From positions 5,766,001 through 5,830,000 of the forward strand of contig JALGAS010000004.1 in the NCBI GenBank assembly GCA_023078685.1: a stretch of 64,000 nt of DNA, in the 5' to 3' direction. The notes below the pieces were generated by a model. It was not told the origin of the DNA, did not search any database, and saw nothing but the letters and a program-made list of their open reading frames with translations. Shown here piece by piece: positions 1 to 11,369 of this stretch. This DNA is from Neopestalotiopsis rosae (Eukaryota; Ascomycota; Sordariomycetes; Amphisphaeriales; Sporocadaceae). A program made the translations under genes and the position numbers. The stretch's first letter is position 1; each line of letters starts with the position of its first letter.

Positions 1-1838
1 CCGAGAAGACAAGGTCTGTTCCTGGTTGCTCATCGGATTGACTGCGCCCAGGGTCAACTAAACTCACTGTACCTACCAACCTACCTGCCTGCCTGCGATG
101 GCAGCGTTATCGATAAGTCTCACTTCCGGGTGACCTTATCGGGCTCAAGTCGAGCAAGCGGGCGAATGACGCGAACGCTCGTCTGGTGAACGTGGACCGC
201 CAGCGCCGCTTTGGATAGGCGGGCAAAGCGGGCGATGACCACTGGGTTCCACCCAATGGGGCTTTTGGGGGTGAGGCGCTAAATATCCCTGTAACCTGAT
301 TGCTGGGGAACGGAGCGTCTGGCGTCTGGTTCGACTGTGCTGTGCCTTATTACCTGACCCTATGTACGCTACACATGCATCGGATCAGGTACCTACTGGA
401 CTTATTGGATCGTGATTCTGTCACATGTCTCCTCGACATATGACTCGACTCCTGGGTTTCTTGAGCAGGTCGTGACTGAGTCCAACAATGTCCTGATACC
501 AAAGCGACTGTTCTGTATTGATTGCAAACAATAATAATGCAGTAGCATATCAGCTTCCATCTTTCCAAGGCTACGTCATACGTACCTAGGTATGATGACA
601 CTGAGTGAGACGGGTATGGAAGTATTTTGTACCTAAAGAGGCTCCGCATTCAGGGTACTTCTACACCCTGAGGAAAATCGATGCTTTTTGTCTTCTTGAA
701 TGTTCTGGAGACTTTATTTTCCAATGAGGCGCACCTGGCAGACACTGGAATGGCATTGCTTTATTGCACCTCGTACAATGTCTCTGGGACCGAGCAGAGT
801 CTTTTTCAACAGCTATATCTCTAAGACAGTTAATCGCCAGCAGTTTCGGTATGAAACATGAATGCGTTGTAGATCCATGGCTCTACCTTTGTTTTGATAT
901 ATACGGTTGAGAGAGCACAAATCGTCATCTCTCCGGCTCAGGTTTGTATGGCGTGTCCTTGCAGTAACGAAAATATGGTTGTGTATGCGTGTCTAATAGT
1001 GTTGAAAAAGCATATTGGGTACGCAGAAGCAGCCATACATCTTAAATTGAGGTATAGCCATCGTCCAAGAAAATCAAGATGCTGACTATGGGACTTGACC
1101 GTTCAAATACAGCTTGACTTGCTCTAGACGAAGCCAAGGAGAAGTCCTGTTTGCTCCCAGTGAACGCAACAAATTCGGTTAGTGGTACAAACTGAGCCAA
1201 GGTTGGTACAGTATGTATGATGAGTGAGCCACTGACTACCGAGCCTTGCCTCTAATTTTCGTGAAATTTTGCAAGCTTAGATTAGTCGCAGATTTTATCG
1301 CCAAATAACGTGTGTGACTAGTCACAGATGGGACTGCATGTAGTCATATATTGTCACTCGATCGATATGTACGGACATACGAGGATTGCAAGAAGTCTCA
1401 TTTGTATTGAATTGAGCTGGGTTGACTGCGACGGAGTCAGATCAGCTAGCGAGGTATCTCATCTCTGTTGACAATTGAGCCCTGGATACCTCGAAGCATC
1501 TACCCACAGGACAATTGCTCAGCCCGTCGATATCTTCGCCGGCCTCATAGCAACCTGGTAGCAAGGCCATAACTCATTCCAGACATTGCCAAGGCATTGC
1601 CAGCGTATTCGATAGAGGCACACGAACCACAATGAGTGGGTGAAAAGCAGTTTTATTCATCGGAACTCCCTTTCATATAACCGTTCATGCCATGCAATGC
1701 TCGAAAGAAGCCTTGAGCCTAAGAACCTTGCGCTACCTGCCGCGTGGTGTTTGCAGGAGACTTGAGTACAACCTGCCCCAAGTTCGTTGTCAAGGTATTC
1801 CGGTTTTTCCCATGTCCATCCCTCACAAAACGATAAAC
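1..1838. other. intergenic, no gene seen
   Basis: No open frame here has a convincing codon pattern or a family I recognise; the short frames are scattered over several frames and both strands. The stretch holds TACCTA/CCTAGG-type short motifs (69-98, 388-397, 582-594), which recur in other intergenic parts of the window. The right end is the 3' flank of the minus-strand ribosomal protein gene. Confidence 0.5.
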
Positions 1839-2722
1839 TTATGCGACGAGCTCAACGACACCACCGGCCTCGGTGATCTTCTTCTCGGCGAGCTTGCTGA
1901 CCCAGCGGGCGCGAACGACCAGGGGAACTTCAGGGAGACGGCCCTTTCCGAGGACCTTGGAGTAACCGAGGGGAAGGAGGTCGATGACGGGGACGGTGTC
2001 CTTCTTCTCGCCGGAGAGGTAACCATCACGGGTCTCGGCGGGGACGAGCGACCACAGCTGAAGCCATGTCAGCCAAATGCATTTTTCTTGTCGGTTGAAT
2101 CGATCTTTAAACATACCTTGTCCAGGTTGACAACGGGCTTCCAGAAGTGGTTCTGTTGCTTGTGGAAGTAACGCATACCAACCTTACCGAAGTAACCAGG
2201 GTGGTACTTGTCAATGTTGGTACGGTGGTGGTGCTGACCACCGGCCATACCACGACCACCGGGATGCTTGCGGTGCTTGCCGATACGTCCCTTACCGGCC
2301 GAGACGTGACCGCGGCTAGGAGAGAAAGGTTAGCCAACTGTGCGGCGGAAGAGATTGCTCCCTCGCAAAAAAACTTTGTCGTGGGGTTCCATCGATTGAG
2401 CGCTCGTCTGCTGGTCTTGGCCGAAACTCTTGTGATCCGTGGGTTGAGTAAACAATTCCTCCTTCGACAGAATTCCGAGCCGTGGTCCATGTCAACGTGT
2501 CGTCATGTTCCTCCTACTTTTGCTGCGTCCAGTTGACCTTTGCACCACCCTGAGCCCCTCCCCCAATTCGCAGTCCCACGGGGAAAATTCTTCAGCTTCG
2601 TAGTCGACACGGCGCGGCGCAAGCGATGATCGAGGGAACCCGTTGACAAAGTTTTGGAAGTCGCATGGAGCACTCGGATTGAACACTTACTGCTTTCTGG
2701 TCTTCGACAATCTGGTAGGCAT
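1839..2722 (-). CDS. RPL28: 60S ribosomal protein uL15 (L27a; yeast Rpl28/CYH2)
   Basis: Cytosolic large-subunit ribosomal protein near the peptidyl-transferase centre and E site. Three exons on the minus strand: 2722-2691 (32 nt), 2315-2117 and 2057-1839, giving 149 aa, the usual length for the family. Exon 1 starts ATG CCT ACC AGA and is followed by a GTAAGT donor. A long first intron of about 370 nt lies just after codon 10, which is typical of fungal ribosomal protein genes. The protein has the basic N-terminus, the [13 protein letters not shown] segment (residues 30-42) and a C-terminal VVELVA. Glutamine 38, the position changed in cycloheximide-resistant yeast, is present, so the drug-sensitive form is predicted. 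The open frame on the opposite strand is a shadow. It is divergent from the Chl1 gene. Confidence 0.95.
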
Positions 2723-3699
2723 CTTGACGGTTGATGGTAGCCTGGATGGTTAGTATGGTGTTTTCGCTACTCCGTCTGGCGAAGGGCTTCTTTTGCTGAG
2801 AGTGAAAAGTTCCAGAGTGTGATGGAGCTAAGCCCGATCTCCACTGCTGCTTGAGAAGGGTTTTGCAGCCCTAGCAAAATTGTGCCGTGGCTGGAGCATG
2901 ATTGAGCTTGGACCAGCAGCTGCACCAGCCACATATCAAATCTCCCCACCTTGCCCGCCTATCAAATGCTTTGGATGTTTTGATTTCCCTTGTCATGTCT
3001 GTCGCTCTGTGCATTGGAGCCACCCCAAAGTCAAGTCAAGTGAGGTAATCCAGAACCACATTGGTGGCGTCCTGCCTGCTAGGCCACAAAGACACATCAT
3101 GTTCCTACATACATTGCACTATCCACCTGGTGATTCAAAAGCAAGAGTGAGGTTTTGATATCATTGTATGAGCATCTCTATTTCTTCATGGCTGCTGCAT
3201 ACTTTTTTCCCTCAATACTTTCGATTTCTGCTCCATGCACTCCGTACGGAAGCGTCACTGCTCAGTGATCGCGGATTGATTCTGAGTCCTGACCCACTCT
3301 TGATGTTTCTCTCTACCTAGAAAGCACGTAACTACATACTTGTTCCGCCGTCATGCACCCCGGAGCACTTGTACACCATCTGCCAACTCATGAATGTGGA
3401 ATCCTCAGTCAGATGGTCGAGCTGCTGAAAATGCTAGGCAGCATACATTGATAGATTCCTATGCCTGCCGCAATTTTAGTCAACTTTTCAAATCGTAAAA
3501 CCTCAATGCGGATCCTTTGGTTTCGACTGTTCTAGCCTACCAGGCACATTTTTATGATCATCCAGTAGGAGCAAGATTATACTGCGCGGCTATCCACCCG
3601 AACCACACCTCTGTTCCGCTGCAAGTCATCCACTTTCTTCAAAACCATCTCTCTATTGGCCATGCAACTAGTGTCGTCTTTGAACAAGCAATAGCCAAG
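2723..3699. promoter_or_regulatory. shared upstream region of RPL28 and CHL1
   Basis: This 977-bp spacer separates two divergent genes, the ribosomal protein on the left and the Chl1 helicase on the right. No coding frame is convincing. It must hold both promoters; I see no clear TATA box that I could assign to either gene. Confidence 0.5.
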
Positions 3700-6555
3700 A
3701 TGTCGGGGCCACACGTCCAGGACATTGCTGCCGGCATTCAGGACATTGACTTCCATCACCCATATACTCCATACGATGTCCAACAACAATTCATGAAGGC
3801 TGTCTATGGTGTTCTTGAGCAAGGAAATGGTCAAATTGGTATACTCGAAAGTCCAACAGGCACAGTAGGTTTAAATCCGTCAAGGTGGGGGACTCGATGG
3901 TGTGTGCACCTGTTGACAAGCAGTCTAGGGCAAATCCCTTTCACTCATATGCGCCGCCTTGACATGGCTGCGCAACCACAAAAAGGACACATTCGAGACC
4001 GCTGTGAAAAACGCAGCCGATGCTTTCCAGGATGAGCCCGATTGGATCATTGAGCAGATGCTCAAGAGGAAGCGGGAAGAGGTAGTCCGGCGATGGGAAG
4101 AGCGCGAGGCGAAATTGCAACGTGTTCGCGCCAAAGAAAAGATCTTGGAGGGCCGGGGTAGTAAGAGGAGGCGGGTCGTTGATGATTCAAGTTCCAAAGC
4201 CGGCCCTGCGGCCGGTTCTGAAGAGGATGAATGGCTACTCGACGAGAGAGATGATCAAGAATCGCAACAGCCGAGCGAAGCTTCGAGTTTCAGCAAAGAG
4301 ACGCGCAATCTCATGGAAAAGCTCGGCATGGGCTCGCTCAAGAAGGAGGACGACGACGATCAAATCGACGAGCCCATCAAGGTTTGTATAGTTTTGTTTC
4401 ACAAATGCAAACATCACACTAATAGTTGCAGATCTACTATACTTCGCGGACACATTCGCAACTTACACAATTCATATCAGAACTACGCCGGCCAACATTT
4501 CCGTCCTCAGTACCGGAAGATCTGCTTTCTGGCGGGAGCAAGTCGGAGACTGAAGTGGTCAAACTTCTTCCCTTATCCTCGAGGCAACGTCTATGTATCA
4601 ACCCGTCTGTCTCAAAACTTGGATCACTGGCCGCAATCAACGACAAATGTAGCGAGCTTCAGCAGTCAAAGTCTGGCTCCAAGTGTCAATACGTCCCCAG
4701 TGCAGATAACCTCAGCCAAACCCATCAATTCCGAGATAATGCTTTGGCCACGCTGCCAGACATTGAAGATCTGTACGAGTCGGGCAAGGAACTGTCAATA
4801 TGTCCCTACTATGCGTCCAGAACAGCTGTTCCCGGTGCCGAGATAATCACCCTGCCGTACCCGCTACTCCTACAGAAAACGGCCCGAGACGCACTCGGCA
4901 TTGACCTGGAAGGCAGTGTGGTCATCGTCGACGAGGCGCACAACATCATGGATGCAGTCGCCAACGTCTATGCTTCCGAGGTCAGCCTTGGCGAGCTGAA
5001 GCGCGGGCGACAGATGCTCGGCGTCTACGTAAAGAGATTTGGTAAAAAGCTCAAGGGCGAGAACAGAGTCATGGTTGCCCAAGTCGCTAGAGTCATTGAC
5101 GGCCTCAGCGAATGGCTCGACGGTGCATTGCGACTCAAAGTTAGTATATCACATCACTGCCCCATGACGGAACCGCTGACCATGATGACCCAGAACGATC
5201 AAGGTATTGTTGATTCGAACGCTTTGCTTCAAACAAAGGGCATCGACCAGATCAACTTGTACAAGCTCATCTTGTACATTCAAGAATCCAAGCTTGCCTA
5301 CAAGATTGAGGGATACGCCACTCACATTGAGGAGCAAGGCGATCAGAGTACACGGGCCGTAACTTCGACCCCCGTTTTACACAACCTCCTCTCTTTTCTG
5401 GTATCATTGACAAACCTCGGCTCTGAAGGACGCATATTCTACCACAAATCACCAAAGTCTAGTGCCTCGCAGCCGGATATCAAGCTTTCTTACCTGTTGC
5501 TTTCGCCCACGCATGCCTTTTCGTCGATTGCCTCTAGCGCTCGCGCGGTCATCTTGGCAGGAGGCACCATGTCGCCCTTTGAAGATTACACGGCGCACCT
5601 ATTCCCAAACTTGCCGTCGTCTCAGATTACGACTCTCAGCTGTGGCCACGTTATTCCCAGCTCGAGCTTGTGCGTTTGGACTCTCGGTGGTACCAAGCCT
5701 GGCGTGGACTTTGAGTTCAGCTTCCAAAAACGCAGCGACAAGACCGTCATTCATGAACTGGGCATGTCCATTCTCAACATGTGCACCATCGTCCCAGATG
5801 GTATGGTGGTGTTTTTCCCCAGCTACGGCTACTTGGACGAGGTCGTTGCGGCGTGGAGCGATGCGCCGCCCTCGGCTCCATCGTCTGGATCCTCCACCAA
5901 GCAGCAATCTATATGGGCCAGGCTGCAGGCCAAAAAGGCACTCTTTCGGGAAAGCAAGGGCGGCTCCAGCGATGAAGTCCTCGCACAGTACAGCGAAGCC
6001 ATTCTCGGCGACCGGTCCAAACCGGGCGCCGGGGGCAACGGCAAGGGGGCTCTGCTCCTCAGCGTCGTGGGCGGTAAGATGAGCGAAGGCATCAACTTTT
6101 CCGACCGGCTCGGCCGTTGCGTGGTCATTGTGGGACTGCCCTATCCCAACATTAACTCGCCAGACTGGAAAGCGAGAATCGAGTATATTGAGACCACGAC
6201 CGCGGACAGGCTGGTCTCAGGCAGCGCGCCAATGTCCAAAACCGAAGCGGCCACTGCAGCGAAGCAGGCCGCGAGGGATTTTTATGAAAATGCGTGCATG
6301 CGTGCAGTGAATCAGAGTATAGGCAGAGCCATTCGGCACAGGGCAGATTACGCAGCCATTGTTCTTGTCGATCGCCGTTTCAGCACGGACAGAATCAAGA
6401 AGAAGCTGCCAGGATGGATTCAAGGTGGTTTGGTCGAGGGCAGCGAAAAGGGTGGCCTTGGGCAAATGATGGGCAAGCTATCTGGGTTTTTCAGAGGTAA
6501 AAGGAATGCTAGAAGTGTAGAGACGGCGCAAATTATCCTTGTCATGGACGGATAG
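3700..6555 (+). CDS. CHL1: ATP-dependent DNA helicase Chl1 (DDX11 family)
   Basis: Superfamily 2 Fe-S DNA helicase of the XPD/DDX11 group, which acts with the cohesin-loading and replication machinery in sister-chromatid cohesion. Exons: 3700-3864, 3929-4381, 4432-5139 and 5194-6555, about 895 aa (yeast Chl1 has 861). The first intron splits the Walker A motif (SPTGT|GKS, residues 51-58). Four candidate Fe-S cysteines lie near residues 261, 279, 291 and 330, and the DEAH box (VIVDEAH) ends at residue 376. Motif VI reads [14 protein letters not shown]. Residues about 75-205 form a charged, low-complexity insert typical of the family. ATG 3700 is the only in-frame Met before the Q-motif region. 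The 54-nt stretch 5140-5193 is open in frame but has GTTAGT, GCTGAC and CAG splice signals, so I treat it as an intron. Confidence 0.93.
5140..5193 (+). other. in-frame 54-nt intron inside CHL1
   Basis: The stretch runs from GTTAGTATAT to ACCCAG, with a GCTGAC branch-like site about 17 nt before the 3' end. Its length is divisible by three and it has no stop codon, so it could be read through as 18 extra residues. The extra residues ([12 protein letters not shown] and on) do not look like Chl1 sequence, whereas the spliced join RLK|NDQGIVD does. Confidence 0.7.
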
Positions 6556-7003
6556 CAATGTATATTCAGTACCATACAACTATATACAGACACTCTAACC
6601 TACAGTATCAGTGACCATAAAGATATCTGATGAGCGTACGGTCGTAGCCTCCTCAAAGGCAGTCTACCTACGTTGATCTCAAGCCTGCAGAACCCCTCTA
6701 AAATTTCATTGCGGGGCTGGCAGGCTACAGCAGGGTTGATCCCCGCCCCAGGGATGTTGGCGCTGTGAGAAGTTCCCTATTACTGCATCTGGCAATCCCA
6801 AACATGGTTGTGCTTCAAAGGCTTTAGAAAGCAACGTCAAAGTTCACGTCCCTTGTTGCTCTCGAATACGTGTTTTCCATTCATCCATGGAGAGATTATC
6901 ATGAATTTCAAGCTCTGATGTTTGAGACGGTTGCAATACCTTTGATCCACTTACTCGGCACCTTATTTGAAGCATCGCCGTGCAATACCCGTGGCACGAC
7001 ACA
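6556..7003. other. spacer between CHL1 and PP2C gene
   Basis: About 450 bp holding the 3' flank of CHL1 and the promoter of the phosphatase gene, both on the plus strand. No coding frame is supported and no specific regulatory motif stands out. Confidence 0.4.
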
Positions 7004-8566
7004 ATGCAGGCGATACACACAGGCAAAGTCATGCCACGGCTTCGAGGCACTGCAAAGATCATACAAGCGTATAGCGCGACCTCGCCAGCTGCTGGTCACA
7101 ATTTTCGCGTCCTCGCGTCTGCCAGGATAGGGTCGAAGACGACATCAAGGCCATACAGCAGCTCGACGGGTGAGACTTCGCCCTTCAAGCCGAAAGCATC
7201 GTGGGCTATTTGGTGCCTTTCCTTTGCCGTTGGCTGGTTTATAAACGATCATTTACGCAAATCAACTCCGTCGACTGCGAATGAAATCATCGAGACAAAG
7301 TCTTCTTCAAATGTGCCACAAGATCCAATCACTGCGCAGCTCAATACGGAAAGCAGCGTGTACAATGACGGCGGAAGCCCAGTCACGTCCTATCACGTCA
7401 CAAGACTAGAAGCTAGCAGTCCTTGCGAGGATCGCTATGTGCACGGAAAGCTGAGCGGTTCAGAGGGTAGCGTCTTACATACACCATGGCATGCCTGGGC
7501 CGTGTTCGACGGCCACGCGGGTTCGCAGACGGCCGCCTTGTTAACCAAGCGGCTGCTCCCTGCTGTCCAGGACGCACTCAATTCCCTGGCGGTGGACCGC
7601 GCCGATGACGGCGCCGTGAGCGAAACTATTCAAAATGCTTTCGTCGCTCTGGACAAGGACATTGTTCAGGGCGCTGTCGAGGCTGTCAAGGCCGGCGTTG
7701 CGTATCATGAGCAGGTGGCGAAGATTATGCCGGCATACACTGGTTCTTGTGCACTCCTTAGCCTTCTCGATCCCAGGACGTGGACTTTGAGAGTGGCTTG
7801 TGTTGGAGACTCGAGGGCGGTGCTCGGTGAGCAGGATGCCAATGGCACATGGAAAGCAACGGCTCTGTCCGTGGACCAGACTGGAAGCAACGAGGACGAG
7901 ATTGCGCGGATCAATGCCGAACACCTGGGTGAGAGCGGCATTGTCAAGGATGGCCGCGTCCTGGGCCTCATGGTCTCGCGCGGTTTTGGCGACGGAAGGT
8001 GGAAGTGGGATCTGGACTTTCAGAAGGAGATCAAGACCAAATTTGAACTCGGGTTCAACCCGCTCTCGCCGGCCAAGTACGCAGTCGAGACTCCGCCTTA
8101 CCTGACAGCTGAACCGGTGGTGACCACGACCAAACTGGATCGCAAGAGGCCCTCATTTCTCATCCTGGCCAGTGATGGGTTCTGGGATCGCGTGTCAACG
8201 AAACAGGCCGTGGATCTCATTGGCGGGTGGCTCAATTCGCGCGAAAGCGCAGAGCGACAGCCTCTCGGCCGAGATACTAAATCGAGTTCCCCTGCCGCTG
8301 TTGTGGAGGAGGAATCCAAAGGGCCGTTCAGCTTGGACAAGTATGGTTGGGACAAGCCCGGGTTTCGATTCAGTAGAGACCGCGAGGCTTTCCAGGACAA
8401 AGACAATGCAGCAGTCCATTTGCTAAGGAATGCGCTGGGCGGCAACTACACAGAAATGGTCGAGGCATATCTGGTGGCTGAGCCACCCTTTGCCCGGTGT
8501 GCGAGGGATGATATCACAGTCCAGGTCGTATTCTTTGATCCGTCAAAGCTACAGTACACGACCTGA
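7004..8566 (+). CDS. mitochondrial PP2C-type Ser/Thr phosphatase (Ptc5/PDP-like)
   Basis: Metal-dependent protein phosphatase of 520 aa, apparently a single exon. The N-terminus is basic and Ser/Thr-rich with no acidic residues for about 50 positions, then comes a hydrophobic segment at residues 66-80 (ASWAIWCLSFAVGWF). This fits a mitochondrial presequence followed by an inner-membrane anchor. PP2C motifs follow in order: AVFDGHAG (residues 166-173), YTGSCALL, ACVGDSRAVLG, LMVSRGFGDGRWKW, FLILASDGFWD and RDDITVQVVFF, which carry the metal-binding aspartates. The SRGFGDGRWKW block and the 'PPYLTAEPVV' stretch resemble the pyruvate dehydrogenase phosphatase branch (yeast Ptc5), so dephosphorylation of the E1-alpha subunit is the likely role. 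The start is ATG 7004; the frame is also open upstream, but with no ATG. Another mitochondrial PP2C (Ptc6-like) is the main alternative. Confidence 0.85.
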   Translation: MQAIHTGKVMPRLRGTAKIIQAYSATSPAAGHNFRVLASARIGSKTTSRPYSSSTGETSPFKPKASWAIWCLSFAVGWFINDHLRKSTPSTANEIIETKSSSNVPQDPITAQLNTESSVYNDGGSPVTSYHVTRLEASSPCEDRYVHGKLSGSEGSVLHTPWHAWAVFDGHAGSQTAALLTKRLLPAVQDALNSLAVDRADDGAVSETIQNAFVALDKDIVQGAVEAVKAGVAYHEQVAKIMPAYTGSCALLSLLDPRTWTLRVACVGDSRAVLGEQDANGTWKATALSVDQTGSNEDEIARINAEHLGESGIVKDGRVLGLMVSRGFGDGRWKWDLDFQKEIKTKFELGFNPLSPAKYAVETPPYLTAEPVVTTTKLDRKRPSFLILASDGFWDRVSTKQAVDLIGGWLNSRESAERQPLGRDTKSSSPAAVVEEESKGPFSLDKYGWDKPGFRFSRDREAFQDKDNAAVHLLRNALGGNYTEMVEAYLVAEPPFARCARDDITVQVVFFDPSKLQYTT

Positions 8567-9420
8567 TTCAAGTGCATCCCAGAATTCCCAGGATATTTCG
8601 CAAGCGCCAAACCTTCGGTAGTGGGTCTTCGGAGCTCATCTGGGAGATCATTTTGCAAGTTGCTGCCATATTTGGCATCAGGTATCCGAATTCAATTGAA
8701 TTTCCATTTTTACGTTACCCTCGTGTGTAAATTAATTGTGTTGGTAATCGCTATATTTCATTGGCATAATGTTTACGTGAAATCCATTTCCAATAAGAAA
8801 ATCAAACAGAATGCTCTCTGTTCACACAAGAGATGCCGAGATGCGGGAAATGCCAGTGTAGCATTCCGCACATACAATGTTTTTGGATGGATCATAGAAA
8901 ACCTGTTAAGTGTTTGACAGACCACCGCAGTCGGCACCAGACACCTGCTTTTTTGTCTTTTTTCTTTTTAACCCCCCTCCTCTGAAGATTTCTGGGCAGG
9001 GAATAAAAATATCTAGCAGCTGGAGCGGGGCACGTCGATTGACCATTCCCACATTCCCACCCAACCTTGTGTGATCATCCTCAGCTTTGCAGCATCGGTC
9101 GTCCCGTGCGAGCTTACGAACTCACCCCTTTAATCATCACCACGCGAAAAATATTTATATTAAGTGTGGTACTCAGTAGGTGTTCAATAGGTAGTCTCAC
9201 AAACTCGTCAAAATAATTATCATATATGATACCCTAATTCCAGCTGTCTTGTGGTCGCCATCTTACTTCTTCTTTTCTCTGTCTTTACACTTTCATACGC
9301 CAAACGACCCACATATCCCGTCAGATAACAACCAAAGAAAAAGGCGCCCTCTTTGATAAACCAAATAAAACCAAGGGCCCCTCCAACCCCGCCTAACATT
9401 AGCCCATTCAAGAAATCATC
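8567..9420. promoter_or_regulatory. upstream region with long pyrimidine tract
   Basis: No gene is seen. Near 8949-8985 lies a CTTTTTTGTCTTTTTTC-type pyrimidine tract followed by a run of C, a common core-promoter feature of filamentous fungi, about 440 bp before the next start codon. A second tract with a TTCTTTTCTCTG core lies near 9270. Confidence 0.45.
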
Positions 9421-10095
9421 ATGTCGGCCGTCACAGAGATTGTACAATTCAATCCGAAAAAGGACCTCAACTTTGACGATGCCGCCCACAGGCTCACCAG
9501 GACCATTGCGCAGCAGTCGGGCGTGGCGTGCGTGCGCTACGCGCGGCGGCACGAGGACCCGCTCAAGGGCGCCATGTTCATCGACTGGGAGCGCCTGGCG
9601 GACCACAAGGCCTTTACGGAAAAGGACTACTACGGGCCCTTTCTCGAGGTCGTGCGGCACCTGGTCGACGGGCCCCTGAGCATCTACCACGTGCCCTTTG
9701 CGCCGCACCCGCCCGCCGTCCTCGACAACCAGGACGGCCGCGGGCGCAGCAAGGTCGCCGAGGTGGTGCACGCCTACTTCCCCGTCGACGTGTCGCCGGC
9801 CCAGCAGCGGGAGATCCTGGCCGGCGTGCAGCAGTTCGTCGACGTGGTCAAGAGGCCCAAGCTGCCCGCGGGCGCCAGCGGCGAGCACGCCCACGGCTTC
9901 GCGCTCGAGGAGGTCGAGTTCAAGGGGGAAAAGTGCCGCGCCCTGGTTCTGGTGCTCGGCTGGGATAGCGTCGAGGCCCACCACGCCTACCGCAAGACCG
10001 AGGACTTTGCCAGCAAGATCCCGCTGCTGAGGAATCTGCCGGGATTGAAGGGTATGGATATGTGGCATGTGACGAACCGTGAGACCAAGATATGA
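9421..10095 (+). CDS. dimeric alpha/beta-barrel (ABM/ferredoxin-like) protein
   Basis: Protein of 224 aa, one exon, very GC-rich at third positions compared with its surroundings. It looks like two repeats of about 100 residues in the style of stress-responsive or antibiotic-biosynthesis-monooxygenase-like (ABM) domains. Each half has an N-terminal beta strand (TEIVQFNPKK; RSKVAEVVHAYFP), a long helix, and a WDSVEAHHAYRKTEDF-type segment near the C-terminus that typifies these dimeric alpha/beta barrels. No signal peptide or membrane segment is visible. In other fungi such proteins are often annotated only as hypothetical, and no substrate can be inferred. The start ATG follows an A-rich leader with ATCATC just before it. 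The fold assignment is by pattern; an enzyme function is not established. Confidence 0.7.
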   Translation: MSAVTEIVQFNPKKDLNFDDAAHRLTRTIAQQSGVACVRYARRHEDPLKGAMFIDWERLADHKAFTEKDYYGPFLEVVRHLVDGPLSIYHVPFAPHPPAVLDNQDGRGRSKVAEVVHAYFPVDVSPAQQREILAGVQQFVDVVKRPKLPAGASGEHAHGFALEEVEFKGEKCRALVLVLGWDSVEAHHAYRKTEDFASKIPLLRNLPGLKGMDMWHVTNRETKI

Positions 10096-11347
10096 GAGGC
10101 CGTCAATTCCATGAGGATGAGCGGTACGCGTGTGTCGCGTGTTCCCGGGCGCTGAAATTACCGTGTCACGAGGCAATTGGCTAGAAAGGTTTCACTTGAT
10201 TTATGGAATGAAAGGCTGGCGTACGGGGATATAGAGGAGTCAATGGATTTGATATGGGATCAAAGTTGGTCAATACCAGCCAAGGCATCACGATGATGCC
10301 ACGATGCTGGCGAACAGAGATGGCGTGAATATACCCGATTGCTTAAAGGAACAGTGCCTGAAAAGCCACGTCAATGATCTCCATACGAGGACACCAGATC
10401 ATGAGGTGCTTATTATGATGGTGATCCATAATGAAGAAACGACTGAAATCATGCCGTGGACGGACGAGGATTGTATCTCGACACTTTTAATGAACGATCC
10501 GCCATGCATGCGCCATAGTTGATGTATCCTCGTGCTTGTGGAGATCTCGAATTCAACAGTGGTGCATGGTATCACATTCTCACCTTGAAGATACCTACAA
10601 CTTACAGCAAAACGCCATTAGCATCATGGTCACCAGTCGTCATCTATGAGTCAAAGTCATGCAGAGCATATTGATGGGCAAACAGAAGAGAATAATTATA
10701 TCAATAGGATGAGACCTGGAAACACGATACTCGAATTCTGACACGAATGAATGAATGTCAAGTTAGCATACGACAATTCATTTTTGGAAAGAAGGAACAA
10801 CAAAAGATTCATGTCGCAAGTCCTCAACTGGACCACGTTGGCCGCAGTAAGTCACGACGATACTCGAAACAGATACCACATCGTATCACACAAAAGGGAA
10901 CCCGAGGCTATGTCCACACGTTACAACGATGCAGAAATCTGACTCAAGAAGAGCCCCCGCAGTTCATTTTAGATGTGACATCCTGTGAAAACTCAAAGAA
11001 GTGAAATTCGTGACTGGAAATCACTACTGCTCCCCATACTCTAGGTAAGTTATTCCTCAATCAAATATGTGCGAATCGGATCACATGTTACCCGGGTAAT
11101 CTGAAAGCAGAGAATGCGCCACGAGCCTTGTTGAGGTAGGCTGTGGGCGCATGTCGATTCATGAGATAAGAGGATAGCTTGTTTGTCTTCCACTTTTATC
11201 ACTTTAATCATGGGATTGTGACCATTGGTAAATTTGCGTCTATGCTGCCTTGACAGTTCATTTTACTATTCCCCCTTTTCCCTCCCTTGACACCTAGGTG
11301 TTCATCTTGTCAAGGCCAGATTACAATGTACTTGTCCGATTATGACC

Positions 11348-11369
11348 TTTTTTTTTTTTTTTTTTTTTT
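11348..11369. repeat. T homopolymer, 22 nt
   Basis: An uninterrupted run of 22 T residues in noncoding DNA, the longest homopolymer I noticed. It could be a simple slippage tract or the poly(A) end of an old minus-strand retrotransposed copy, but no recognisable element body lies next to it. Confidence 0.8.

Noticed and set aside
1692..2171. 159-codon plus-strand frame
   Set aside because: It lies antisense to the exons of ribosomal protein uL15.
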